Origin: Propionibacteriaceae bacterium
GTDB taxonomy: Bacteria > Actinomycetota > Actinomycetes > Propionibacteriales > Propionibacteriaceae
Assembly (NCBI GenBank): GCA_009780915.1
Contig: WQZD01000001.1
Coordinates: forward strand, 62,001-126,000
Direction of reading: 5' to 3'
DNA: 64,000 nucleotides
In this document: positions 42,437-50,319 of the stretch, in pieces
Numbering within the stretch: position 1 is the first letter of the stretch
Layout of the letters: the number at the start of each line of letters is the position of its first letter
Made by a program: the position numbers and the translations under genes
The notes under the pieces: generated by a model
Told to the model about the DNA's origin: nothing
Database searches by the model: none
What the model saw: the letters and a program-made list of their open reading frames with translations, nothing else

Positions 42437-43959
42437 CACTGTTCTTTCTTGTCTTGTTGATGGTTGGTGGCGAGCGCCATCATGGATTCTTGGGTGGCAT
42501 CCTCGGCGCTCAGGGTGCCGGTCACGCGACCGTCGCTCATGACGACGACGCGGTGGGCCATGCGGAGGATCTCCGGCAGCTCTGAGGAGATCATGATGAT
42601 CGACTTCCCCTGGCTGGCGAGGGTGTTGAGCAGGTGGTAGATCTCTTCCTTGGCGCCCACGTCGATGCCGCGTGTGGGCTCGTCGAAGATGAGGATGTCG
42701 CAGTCCTTGACCAGCCATCGGCCGATGATGGTCTTCTGCTGGTTGCCGCCGGAGAGGTACTTCACGCGCTGGTTCACGCTCGGCGTCTTGATCTTGAGCA
42801 GGTCCACGGTCTGTTCGGCGGCCCGGCGCAGGGCGCCTTTCCTCTCGAAGACGCCGGCGCAGAACCGGTGGGCGACCGACGAGATGCCCACGTTGTGGGT
42901 GACGTCGAGGTTGAGCATCAGGCCGTACTTCTTGCGGTCTTCGGAGAGGTAGCCGATGCCGAGGCGGGCCGCCTGGGCGGGGTTGCGGATCGTCACGGGC
43001 TTGCCCCTCAGGCTGATCCGTCCCGAGGTGATCGGGTCGGCGCCGATGATGGCCCGGGCCGTCTCTGTGCGTCCGGCCCCCATCAGCCCGGCGAAGCCCA
43101 GGACCTCCCCCTTGTGCAGGTCGAAGCTCACGTCGTCGACCATGGTCCGCGTCCGTAGACCCCGGACGGACAGGATGACCTCGCGGTCGTCTCGGACTCC
43201 GACGGGCGTGGCGGAGGTGTCGACCGCCCGTCCGACCATGTGGGAGATCACGGCGTCCAGGGTGGTCGAGGCGGTGTCGGTGGTGGCGATGTACTTGCCG
43301 TCGCGGATCACCGTGATCCGGTCGGTGATCGCCGTCAGCTCCGGCATCCGGTGGGTGATGTACACCACGCCCGTGGAGGGCGTGACGAAGCGGCGGATGA
43401 GGGTGTGAAGCTGGGCGACCTCTGCCTCGTTCAGGGCGGAGGTGGGCTCGTCCATGATCAGCACCTTGGCGTCGAAGCTCAGGGCCTTCGCGATCTCCAC
43501 CATCTGTTGTTTGGCCACGCTCAGGTGTGCGACGAGCGCTCGGGGGTCGAGGTCCATCTCCAGGCGGTCCAGCAGTTCGCGGGTACGGCGGATCTGCTCC
43601 CCAGGGCGGGTGAACAGGCCCCCGGCCAGGGGTTCACGTCCCAGCCAGATGTTCTCGGCGACCGTGAGGTGGCTGACCAGGTTGAGCTCCTGGTGGATGA
43701 TGGACAGTCCGCGTTCCTCGGCCTCTCGTGGGGTACGCACGTCCAGAGGCTCGCCGTTGAGCCAGAACTGCCCGGACTGGCGGGCGTAGATCCCGGTCAG
43801 AAGTTTCATCAATGTCGACTTGCCGGCGCCGTTCTCCCCGACCAGCCCCAGGACCTCCCCGTGGCGCAGATCGAGACGCATGCCTGACAAGGCGGAGACT
43901 CCGGGGAAGGACTTGTGGACGTCGTCCACCTGGAGCAGAAGGGAGGAGTGTGGTCGCAT
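42436..43959 (-). CDS. Sugar ABC transporter ATP-binding protein, two ATPase domains (RbsA-like)
   Basis: 507 residues with duplicated nucleotide-binding domains. Domain 1 has Walker A GLVGENGAGKSTLMKLLTG, LSVAKQQMVEIAKAL and VLIMDEPTSAL. Domain 2 has the weaker Walker A GFAGLMGAGRTETARAI, YLSGGNQQKTIIGRWL and ILIFDEPTRGIDVGAKEEI. This asymmetry is characteristic of the ribose/galactose/xylose importer class. It starts nine bases after the mutarotase gene. Confidence 0.96.
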   Translation of the reverse strand: MRPHSSLLLQVDDVHKSFPGVSALSGMRLDLRHGEVLGLVGENGAGKSTLMKLLTGIYARQSGQFWLNGEPLDVRTPREAEERGLSIIHQELNLVSHLTVAENIWLGREPLAGGLFTRPGEQIRRTRELLDRLEMDLDPRALVAHLSVAKQQMVEIAKALSFDAKVLIMDEPTSALNEAEVAQLHTLIRRFVTPSTGVVYITHRMPELTAITDRITVIRDGKYIATTDTASTTLDAVISHMVGRAVDTSATPVGVRDDREVILSVRGLRTRTMVDDVSFDLHKGEVLGFAGLMGAGRTETARAIIGADPITSGRISLRGKPVTIRNPAQAARLGIGYLSEDRKKYGLMLNLDVTHNVGISSVAHRFCAGVFERKGALRRAAEQTVDLLKIKTPSVNQRVKYLSGGNQQKTIIGRWLVKDCDILIFDEPTRGIDVGAKEEIYHLLNTLASQGKSIIMISSELPEILRMAHRVVVMSDGRVTGTLSAEDATQESMMALATNHQQDKKEQ

Positions 43960-43967
43960 GGGTGTTC

Positions 43968-44450
43968 CTACTCGGGTCGGGAGGGGGGGACCCCTTTGAA
44001 GAAGAGGGCGTTTCCGTAGATGCGGGATTCCCCGGTGCGGACGATGAGCTCAGCGGTGGCGGCGCGGTCGTAGAAATCCTGGCGGCTCAACAGGCGCACA
44101 TGGGACGAGGTCGGGTCGGGGGCGTGGTCGCTGCTGGAGATGGTGACGCGCCCGAGGTCGGCCGCCTGGATCAGTTCGGCCTGCACCTCCAGCAGGTCGT
44201 CGCGGGTGGGCGCCATGAGGCCGAGTTGGAAGAGCTCGTACTCGTCGGGCACGATCACCGATCGGATGGCCCGCAACACCCGGGGGGTCGACAGGCCGGG
44301 CAGGTTCACGAGGTGCTTGCGCGCCAATTTCGATGCCGTGAAATGCGCGTCTGCGACGACGACACAGTCCCCGTGCCCCATCCCGTCCAGTGCGAGGAGG
44401 AGTTCTCCTGTCAACACCGGGTCGATACCTACCAGCACCTTTGCCTCCAT
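43968..44450 (-). CDS. fucU: RbsD/FucU-family sugar mutarotase
   Basis: 160 residues from ATG 44450. It interconverts alpha and beta anomers of an imported pyranose, most likely L-fucose. The family core is KVLVGIDPVLTGELLLALDGM then GHGDCVVVADAHFTASKL (catalytic His region), with ESRIYGNALFFKG near the C-terminus. The ATG 44450 is preferred because the promoter would start transcription near 44460; ATG 44465 overlaps the operator. It is the first gene of the importer operon, and a LacI operator abuts its start. Confidence 0.88.
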   Translation of the reverse strand: MEAKVLVGIDPVLTGELLLALDGMGHGDCVVVADAHFTASKLARKHLVNLPGLSTPRVLRAIRSVIVPDEYELFQLGLMAPTRDDLLEVQAELIQAADLGRVTISSSDHAPDPTSSHVRLLSRQDFYDRAATAELIVRTGESRIYGNALFFKGVPPSRPE

Positions 44451-44464
44451 TGAAATCGATTTCA
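44451..44464. promoter_or_regulatory. LacI-family operator at the start of the importer operon
   Basis: TGAAATCGATTTCA, a perfect palindrome identical to that at 36287-36300, overlaps the predicted transcription start of fucU and abuts its ATG. Repressor bound here would block RNA polymerase. Confidence 0.8.
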
Positions 44465-44466
44465 TC

Positions 44467-44495
44467 AGCTTAGGAGCAGGATATTCGCTTGTCAA
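44467..44495 (-). promoter_or_regulatory. Promoter of the fucU-importer operon
   Basis: On the minus strand, TTGACA (44495-44490) and TAAGCT (44472-44467) are separated by exactly 17 bp. The predicted start falls inside the operator, leaving a leader of only about a dozen bases. Confidence 0.7.
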
Positions 44496-44572
44496 CTACC
44501 TGTTATGGAATTGTGATGGAAAGGGGGAGGTCGGGGGCGATATGGGCGCGACAAGACGTCGTGAGCGGGAGG

Positions 44573-44809
44573 ATGGTTCACGTCGACCTGATCACTTATG
44601 CTATCTCTATGGCGTCACCGTGTGTCGGTGTGGGGCCACGCCCTTTCGGGGTCTGGCCCGACTATGTCGTCCCCGTAGGATGGGATGAGTTCACAGTTGA
44701 GGATGAGCAAGCGTGGTACGGGGATGAGTTCCTCTGTGCGGTCAGCGGGGAGGTGCTCGTGGAGGCGGGGTCGGGGCTGGGGCTGGGGCGTGTGGGAAGT
44801 TCAGCATGA
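44573..44809 (+). CDS. Possible small protein, unknown
   Basis: A 78-residue open frame with GAGCGGGAGG directly before its ATG. It encodes VPVGWDEFTVEDEQAWYGDE and a low-complexity LGLGRVG end. It resembles nothing I know. It lies divergent to fucU in an otherwise empty stretch. It may be chance or a fragment, and the rest of 44496-45081 shows no other gene. Confidence 0.25.
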   Translation: MVHVDLITYAISMASPCVGVGPRPFGVWPDYVVPVGWDEFTVEDEQAWYGDEFLCAVSGEVLVEAGSGLGLGRVGSSA

Positions 44810-45081
44810 TCGGAGGTCTGTGCCCTGGTGTGTCGGGGTTGGTGGGATTGGCGGGCCTGAGACCCGCGAAATCTGGCCGCTGATTCAGCCAATCGGTGTC
44901 GGATCCGGGTGACCGGGTCAGGGTATGACCGCGCGGGCACGAACCGCCGATTGACTCGTATCACCAACGATTCGCGCCCACGCTAACACAGCCCCTATTC
45001 ATATCGAGAGTCACCCGTTACCACATCCGCCTGAAACATATGGTGACAATGCTCTACACCATATCCAGACTATGGTCAGCA

Positions 45082-46104
45082 TCAGTGGTGCGTGATGTCT
45101 ACCACGTCGAAGGTCATCGGCGTCTGTGACGTCGCGATGACGGCCGCCAGCACGGGAGCGTCCTTCTCAGTCAGACCCGCCACCCCCATGAGCACCCTTG
45201 GCACTTCCACGTTCGCCATTGAGACGGGCGAGTTGATGACGACGCCGTCGAGGACTGTGGCGAACTGGTTTCGCGGTGCCGGCTGGCTCATCAAGTAGCC
45301 CGCGACCGACCAATAGTCGTGTATCAGGGGAGGCACGAACTCGATGGAGACGCTCGGCGTCGTAAGAAGGTTGTGCGCCTTGTCGGGGGCGTACGCCGAC
45401 CCGACCACCATCCCGTCCACGAGTGTCGGCCCCAACAGATCGGCTGCCTGCTGGGCGGAATCGCAGATGAAACCAGTTCCCGTCACAGGGTCTCGCTGAA
45501 ACCATCCACCATCTGACGGACACACATCACCATAATGAACCCCACTCACCTCGTCGGCGGTGGGACGCCAGCCGAGCTTGTCAGCCAGACCGGGATCCAG
45601 GTCCGAGGAGTCAGTCCCAGGCCCAGGCACGACAAAATCAGGGGAGTACACCGTGGCCTGCGCCAGAACCTGATGGAAAGTGAGGTCACCAGCGTGGGTC
45701 ACCCACCCCAGCATCCACGACAGGTCAGAGTCCGCGATCTGCTCACACACGTCGATCACCACATGTGACCCGTCGCCCGCATGGACGGTTGCCGGAACAC
45801 CCGTCGCGTCGACACGATACGAGATGATGCCCACAGCCGCGTCGATGTCACCCGCGTCAGTCGCCAACGTGACAGACACCCACGTCGTCGCGTCCGAAGC
45901 ACACGCCGGTCCGGTCGGTGTCGCAACCGGGGACGGAGTCAGAGACACGAATGGCAAGGGCGCCGAAGATTCCTGTGGCACAAGGGTCGCCCTATACACG
46001 GCCAGAGCGACACCGATCCCCACCACGATGATCACCACTAAGGCGATCCACCAACGCCTCCGACTCTCTGATCGAGATAGGTCAGCAGAATGTCGTACAA
46101 CCAT
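45082..46104 (-). CDS. Membrane-anchored protein with SecD P1-head-like domain
   Basis: 340 residues. A basic N-terminus and single membrane helix (about 17-41) are followed by a Pro/Ser linker and a large extracytoplasmic domain. The last 60 residues (NQFATVLDGVVINSPVSMAN...GLTEKDAPVLAAVIATSQT) follow the pattern of the SecD periplasmic domain just before its transmembrane part (DGxVxSxPxI ... FTxxEAxxLAxxL). The transmembrane channel of SecD is absent, so this is an orphan head-like domain. GGGGGGAGCA precedes the ATG. The role is unknown; protein export or folding at the membrane surface is speculation. Confidence 0.7.
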   Translation of the reverse strand: MVVRHSADLSRSESRRRWWIALVVIIVVGIGVALAVYRATLVPQESSAPLPFVSLTPSPVATPTGPACASDATTWVSVTLATDAGDIDAAVGIISYRVDATGVPATVHAGDGSHVVIDVCEQIADSDLSWMLGWVTHAGDLTFHQVLAQATVYSPDFVVPGPGTDSSDLDPGLADKLGWRPTADEVSGVHYGDVCPSDGGWFQRDPVTGTGFICDSAQQAADLLGPTLVDGMVVGSAYAPDKAHNLLTTPSVSIEFVPPLIHDYWSVAGYLMSQPAPRNQFATVLDGVVINSPVSMANVEVPRVLMGVAGLTEKDAPVLAAVIATSQTPMTFDVVDITHH

Positions 46105-46388
46105 TGCTCCCCCCTATGTCAAACCGAGTAGTACCAGTTCCTCTGCCTTCACATGTGGAAATCTCACGGAGTAGAACCCTCACTGATAGCACGAAACCTG
46201 CAACACTCCATCGCCGAGAATGGACAACCATATTCAGCCCCCTTGGCTTGTCTGCCCAGTCGCTCACTAGCCTAGCAGTATGTTAATGGGAATTGTACCT
46301 GGCGGAATGACCCCCTCAAGGAGAATCATTCCGCCAGACTACCTACTCATCAATGTTGGTGCATTTGGCTAGTAGCGCACCTAAGACA

Positions 46389-47090
46389 TCATATTCCCGC
46401 CCTGAACTGCCCAATGGCAATAGTCGAACAGTAGGTGGAGGCTCCCTGGAATTTCGGATATGCGAGAACGTTTCCCCATGGAACAGTTCCTCTTGTATCG
46501 GCATAATCCGTGTACCCAATCCAGTACCATTGTGACCATATACCAAAGTCAGAGCCATTATATCCCTCATAGAAACCGAGTGCAGAACCATTTGCCCCGG
46601 AACCAACGCTCAAGCCAAACGTCTAGGTCATTCTCACTCCTTGATATCCAGCAATGGCTGGGCTCCACTGTGCCACAGGTCCGTACCCGCACCCCAAGGG
46701 GGCACTCCATTGAACCCCTGAAACACGCAGAGGACCGGGATCCGTTCCGACATTTCCGGTGTTGACTTCCATGGACGTTGCCTGAGCAGCTTCAGCCCTC
46801 CTTTGGGCCACCATGTCTTTCAGTTGTGATTCAGTAATACCACCAGGAAGACTTCCGTCTGCTTCTGCTACCACCACCAACGTATCAGGGGCCAAGGGAC
46901 CCGTTGGATAGAAGGTTGCACCTCCAACTTGTTGACCCGTGGCTTCATTAACAATGACATAGCCGAGTCGGTCGGCCCGTGTATCGGCTCCATCTACTCC
47001 TGCTGCATGAGATGGAACGACTAGCGATCCGCATGTAGCGAATACCGAAAGGATCGCCAAGCCAAGCTTTACTTGTTTAATCTGCTTCAT
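46389..47090 (-). pseudogene. Secreted protein gene interrupted by an in-frame amber codon
   Basis: One continuous frame of 234 codons has a TAG at codon 156 (46623-46625). The first part has a clear signal peptide (AILSVFATCGSLVVPSHA), then a region of Val/Gly-rich text and APLGCGYGPVAQWSPAIAGY. After the stop the same frame continues with TFGLSVGSGANGSALGFY and aromatic repeats (DFGIWSQWYWIGYTDYAD) to a TGA at 46389. CAG to TAG is the simplest cause. TGAGG precedes the ATG. The base composition is less GC-rich than the flanks, suggesting acquisition. I do not recognise the family. Confidence 0.7.
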
Positions 47091-47293
47091 TGCAGAACCT
47101 CATCTTTCTTTGTCGAGAGAGAGAGAGAGCACCAATGCCCTCCCGGATGCGTTGTAGAATATCTGAATTCAAAGAGATAGTCAATTCCGCGATTAGCCTC
47201 ACAACTACTGCCCGTGTATGGGGGCTTGCCTCATAGTGTTTTGCCCGCGAAATGGGGCGGGTGGATGGTTGGGTGGTGGGAAGCGAGTTGTCG

Positions 47294-47370
47294 ATGGCCG
47301 CGAGGGCCGAGATTACGAAGAAGTACGCTACGGCGTATGCGCGGGCGGACAAGACCACCCTAACCCCCGC
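47294..47370 (+). mobile_element. Remnant of an IS transposase N-terminus
   Basis: The frame from ATG 47294 reads MAARAEITKKYATAYARADK. This matches the N-terminus, remembered from actinobacterial IS481-like integrase/transposases, of the form MxRAEITKKYAxAYxxAxKKxK. The match ends after about 22 codons and no DDE domain or terminal repeats follow. It is thus a short relic. Confidence 0.5.
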
Positions 47371-47435
47371 CGGCCACGTCGGCATCAACCTACCCAAAAC
47401 ACGACTCCATGGCTCCACACAGATTGACAGGGAGC

Positions 47436-47470
47436 GTTTCGGTCCGAAATGCGCGGTTCGTGCCCCGGGG
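47436..47470 (+). repeat. Partial copy of the GC-rich inverted-repeat element
   Basis: TTTCGGTCCGAAATG followed by GCGCGGTTCGTGCCCCGG matches, with two or three changes, the centre and right arm of the units at 56376-56428. The left GGGGGCGCGAACTGTC arm is missing. Confidence 0.65.
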
Positions 47471-47636
47471 TGGCTCACTTCTCGGAGGAGGTTGGTGGAG
47501 GGGTTTCTCCGGGTGTGGCTCTGCTCCGTGGGTGGGATTCAGAAGTCTTGAGGATGAACGTCGACGCTGCCGGAGCAGGGGGTGGGGACTCAATCACCCG
47601 CACGGCGACGATGTGTGCAGCGCGGGCACATGCCTG

Positions 47637-48428
47637 TCAGGACAAGGCTCGTCGGCGATGGGACGGGATGAAACCGACCCCGACGAGAAGCAGCACAGCG
47701 ATCCCACTGAGAGCGACGGCGGCAATGGTGCCCACGGGCCATCCCATGTTCGGCTGTGATTCTCCATGGATTGCGACGAAGCCGGCGAGGTCGATGGGAC
47801 CTCCGCCCGACACCGGCTCCCCTGCCTCCGCCGTCGCAGCGGCGTCCGCGGAGCGTTGCTCCTTGATGGCGTCACGCAATGTCGCAGTGGTGGTCGTGTA
47901 GACATCACTGGTCGTGAAGGCATGGGGCTTCTGGTGGACGGCAGTCTGGGTGGCTTGGTGGACCGTGGTGCCGTCGATGATGAACGCCGCGTTCCGCACA
48001 TCGTTTACGTACCGCCCGGACGCTGGCATTGTGATGATCATGGCAGCATCGGACCAGTCATTAGATGCTGATGCGAACTGCACCGTGCCGTCAGATGCCC
48101 GATACGCTTTGATCGTTCCCACGGGAGTATCCGCAGACAACACGGGGGCAGTCCACTCCTGGATGGGTGTGAGCTGCGACTGAGATGGATTGCTGTTCGC
48201 AAGGAACCCATCGTTCCACTGGTACACCTGCGTGACAGCCCCTAGGGTCGAGTCGGCCGGGAAGTCGAGATAGTCGGAATTGGCGGTCAGTTCAGATGAT
48301 GACTCATGGGCGAACCACTGAACGACGTCAGCTGGGATCGCTGGATCGGCGGCTTGTGCTGGGGCAATAGCAAAGAGGCCGACACTCACGGCGAAGACAA
48401 CGTCAGAGCAGATTTCTATGATTTTCAT
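47637..48428 (-). CDS. Secreted protein with C-terminal membrane anchor
   Basis: 263 residues. The signal peptide ends near SVGLFAIAPAQA. A soluble extracytoplasmic region (about 28-215) has paired aromatic motifs, LGAVTQVYQWNDGF and VQFASASNDWSDAAMII. A C-terminal helix (GTIAAVALSGIAVLLLVGVGF) and basic tail anchor it. AGGAG eight bases ahead fixes the ATG at 48428; an upstream in-frame start would bury the signal peptide. The family is not recognised. It shares its fold plan, though not its sequence, with the surface protein at 27.5 kb. Confidence 0.75.
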   Translation of the reverse strand: MKIIEICSDVVFAVSVGLFAIAPAQAADPAIPADVVQWFAHESSSELTANSDYLDFPADSTLGAVTQVYQWNDGFLANSNPSQSQLTPIQEWTAPVLSADTPVGTIKAYRASDGTVQFASASNDWSDAAMIITMPASGRYVNDVRNAAFIIDGTTVHQATQTAVHQKPHAFTTSDVYTTTTATLRDAIKEQRSADAAATAEAGEPVSGGGPIDLAGFVAIHGESQPNMGWPVGTIAAVALSGIAVLLLVGVGFIPSHRRRALS

Positions 48429-48582
48429 TGTCGTACTCCTAACCCCATGATGTGCCACACTACTCCTCAACTATGGAGAAAGCACATAGGGACAATGATC
48501 TCGGCGAATAAGATCATCACATTGCCGTGCCAGGTTTCCGCCAGGCCGTGAGACCTCTGTGTCCCGTGGGTCGGAACCGCCC

Positions 48583-49461
48583 CTACACCGTCGGCGGCAT
48601 GAGGGACGGCGCCGGGATGCCAGCGGCCGTCAGGGCCGCGATGGCGCGTTCGCGGATGTCCCTGGAGGGGCCGTTCTGTTGGTTGGGAGGGGTACGGATG
48701 AGGATGCGCATGGTCAGCGTCGTGGCCGTGATCGACTCCACGCCGAGCAGATGCGGCTCTTCGAGCAGTTTCTCCTCCGCATCCGGATCGGCCCAGACCT
48801 GGTCGAGCACCTCGTTGAGGATCTGCGTCACCTGCGCCACATCCGCGTCATAGGCGACGGGCACGTCGATCAGCCCTGTGGAGTACCCCTGGGAGATGTT
48901 GCCCACGCGCAGGATCTCGCCGTTGCGGACGTACCAAATCATGCCGGAGTTGTCACGGAGCTTGGTGACGCGCAACGTGATGTCCTCGACCGTGCCGGTC
49001 ACCTCGCCCACGTTGATCTGGTCGCCCACGCCGTACTGGTCCTCCATGATCATGAAGATCCCCGACAGGTAATCCTTGATGAGCGATTGCGCGCCGAAGG
49101 CCAGGACGACGCCGCCGATGCCGGCCGAGGCCAGGATCGGGCTGAGCGGGATCCCGATGGCGGTCATGATCATGAGGACGACCACGATGACGAGGACGAA
49201 GGTCCACACCGAGCGCAGCAGGTGGGCCAGGGCGGTGACGCGTACGACGGTGCGTCCCGGCTTGGCGATGGTGGCGCCCAGGGCTGATGCGGCCTTGCGT
49301 GTCAACGTGTCCTCGGGGCCCTCGGCGATCTTCCGCAGCCGGGCCGTGACCCGTTTGATGAGCGTCACGACGATCACGTGCGCCACGAGGGCGATCAGGA
49401 TGGTGGCCGCGATGACGAGCGCGGTGTCAGGCCATTCCCAGGTCAGTGCAAGCAGGGTCAT
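48583..49461 (-). CDS. Small-conductance mechanosensitive channel, MscS family
   Basis: 292 residues that open under membrane tension to release solutes. Three membrane segments lie at about 14-35, 75-97 and 103-125. The pore helix region (GIGGVVLAFGAQSLIKDYLSG) leads into the beta domain (YGVGDQINVGEVTGTVEDI, then LRDNSGMIWYVRNGEILRVG). The C-terminal alpha/beta domain is complete. It is a single gene with no osmolyte transporters adjacent. Confidence 0.94.
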   Translation of the reverse strand: MTLLALTWEWPDTALVIAATILIALVAHVIVVTLIKRVTARLRKIAEGPEDTLTRKAASALGATIAKPGRTVVRVTALAHLLRSVWTFVLVIVVVLMIMTAIGIPLSPILASAGIGGVVLAFGAQSLIKDYLSGIFMIMEDQYGVGDQINVGEVTGTVEDITLRVTKLRDNSGMIWYVRNGEILRVGNISQGYSTGLIDVPVAYDADVAQVTQILNEVLDQVWADPDAEEKLLEEPHLLGVESITATTLTMRILIRTPPNQQNGPSRDIRERAIAALTAAGIPAPSLMPPTV

Positions 49462-49533
49462 GGATCAAGAATAGTCGCATGGCCCCATGCGGGCGGCGGC
49501 CTCAGGGCCGACGGTGGTGATGTCCTCGAACCA

Positions 49534-50256
49534 TCACTTCTGGTCGGGCACTCCTGACGGCTGGCTGAAGTTGGGTTGCGCCCAGTCGGCCCCGGGCGCC
49601 GGAGCGGGCGGGGTGGCGAAGGGGGTGCTCATCTGCTGGGGCAGGGCGGCGGGTGCGGCGCTCGGCGCGGCAGGAGCGCCGGGCGTGCCGAAATCCACCA
49701 CAGGCACTTGGCGTACCGACGGATCCTGGATCTGGAAGTAGTCGGCGCGGGTGAAGTGTCCGATCCCCGCCAGCATGGAGTTGGGGAAGGACTCGATCAT
49801 GGCGTTGTACGCGCCCACATTGGCGTTGTAGTACTTGCGGGCGTTGGCGATCCGCGACTCGATCTGGCTCAACTCCCCTTGCAACTGCACGAATCCAGCG
49901 TTGGCTTTCAGGTCGGGGTATGCCTCGACGGTGAACGCCACGAGGTTCTGCAACTGGCTCGACAGTTGTTCCTCGACCTGGGCGCGCTGGGCGGGGTTGG
50001 CCCTCGACCCGGCCAGCGCGGCCGCCTGATTGCGCAGGCCGACGACGGCTTCCAGGGTCGACTGCTCGTACCCCGTGGCCCCCTTGATGGTGTTGACCAG
50101 GTTGGGGATGAGGTCGTACCGCCGGTTCAACTCGACGTCGATCTGGTTCCAGGACTGCTCGACGAGGTTGCGCTGGCGCACCATGCGGTTGTAGGCGCTG
50201 ATCCCCCACAGGACGATTCCCACGATGATGACGACAATGATGATCCCGATTAACAT
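49534..50256 (-). CDS. LemA family protein
   Basis: 240 residues. The N-terminal membrane helix (about 3-23) is followed by the LemA helical bundle: WNQIDVELNRRYDLIPNLVN, then VEEQLSSQLQNLVAFTVEAYPDLKAN and FPNSMLAGIGHF. A Pro/Ala-rich C-terminal tail is added (about 190-240). AAGGAG five bases before the ATG. The function of LemA proteins is unresolved. It lies between MscS and an ABC exporter on the same strand, with gaps too wide to assume one operon. Confidence 0.93.
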   Translation of the reverse strand: MLIGIIIVVIIVGIVLWGISAYNRMVRQRNLVEQSWNQIDVELNRRYDLIPNLVNTIKGATGYEQSTLEAVVGLRNQAAALAGSRANPAQRAQVEEQLSSQLQNLVAFTVEAYPDLKANAGFVQLQGELSQIESRIANARKYYNANVGAYNAMIESFPNSMLAGIGHFTRADYFQIQDPSVRQVPVVDFGTPGAPAAPSAAPAALPQQMSTPFATPPAPAPGADWAQPNFSQPSGVPDQK

Positions 50257-50319
50257 GGACGCTCCTTCGTTTCGGGCCTTGCGTCCAAGCTTAATGGATA
50301 ACCTCGTCGCAGGTCAGGC

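Larger units (their letters stand above)
47091..47636. other. Gene-free 546-bp region with mobile-element debris
   Basis: It holds a GAGAGAGAGAGAG tract (47115-47131), a transposase N-terminal remnant near 47294 and a partial copy of the GC-rich inverted-repeat element near 47436-47470. I see no intact gene. The open frames here lack ribosome sites and homology. Confidence 0.6.

Noticed and set aside
47077-47478. A 133-codon minus-strand open frame across the debris region
   Set aside because: It runs through the repeat-element fragment and antisense to the transposase relic; its N-terminus is encoded by the repeat.
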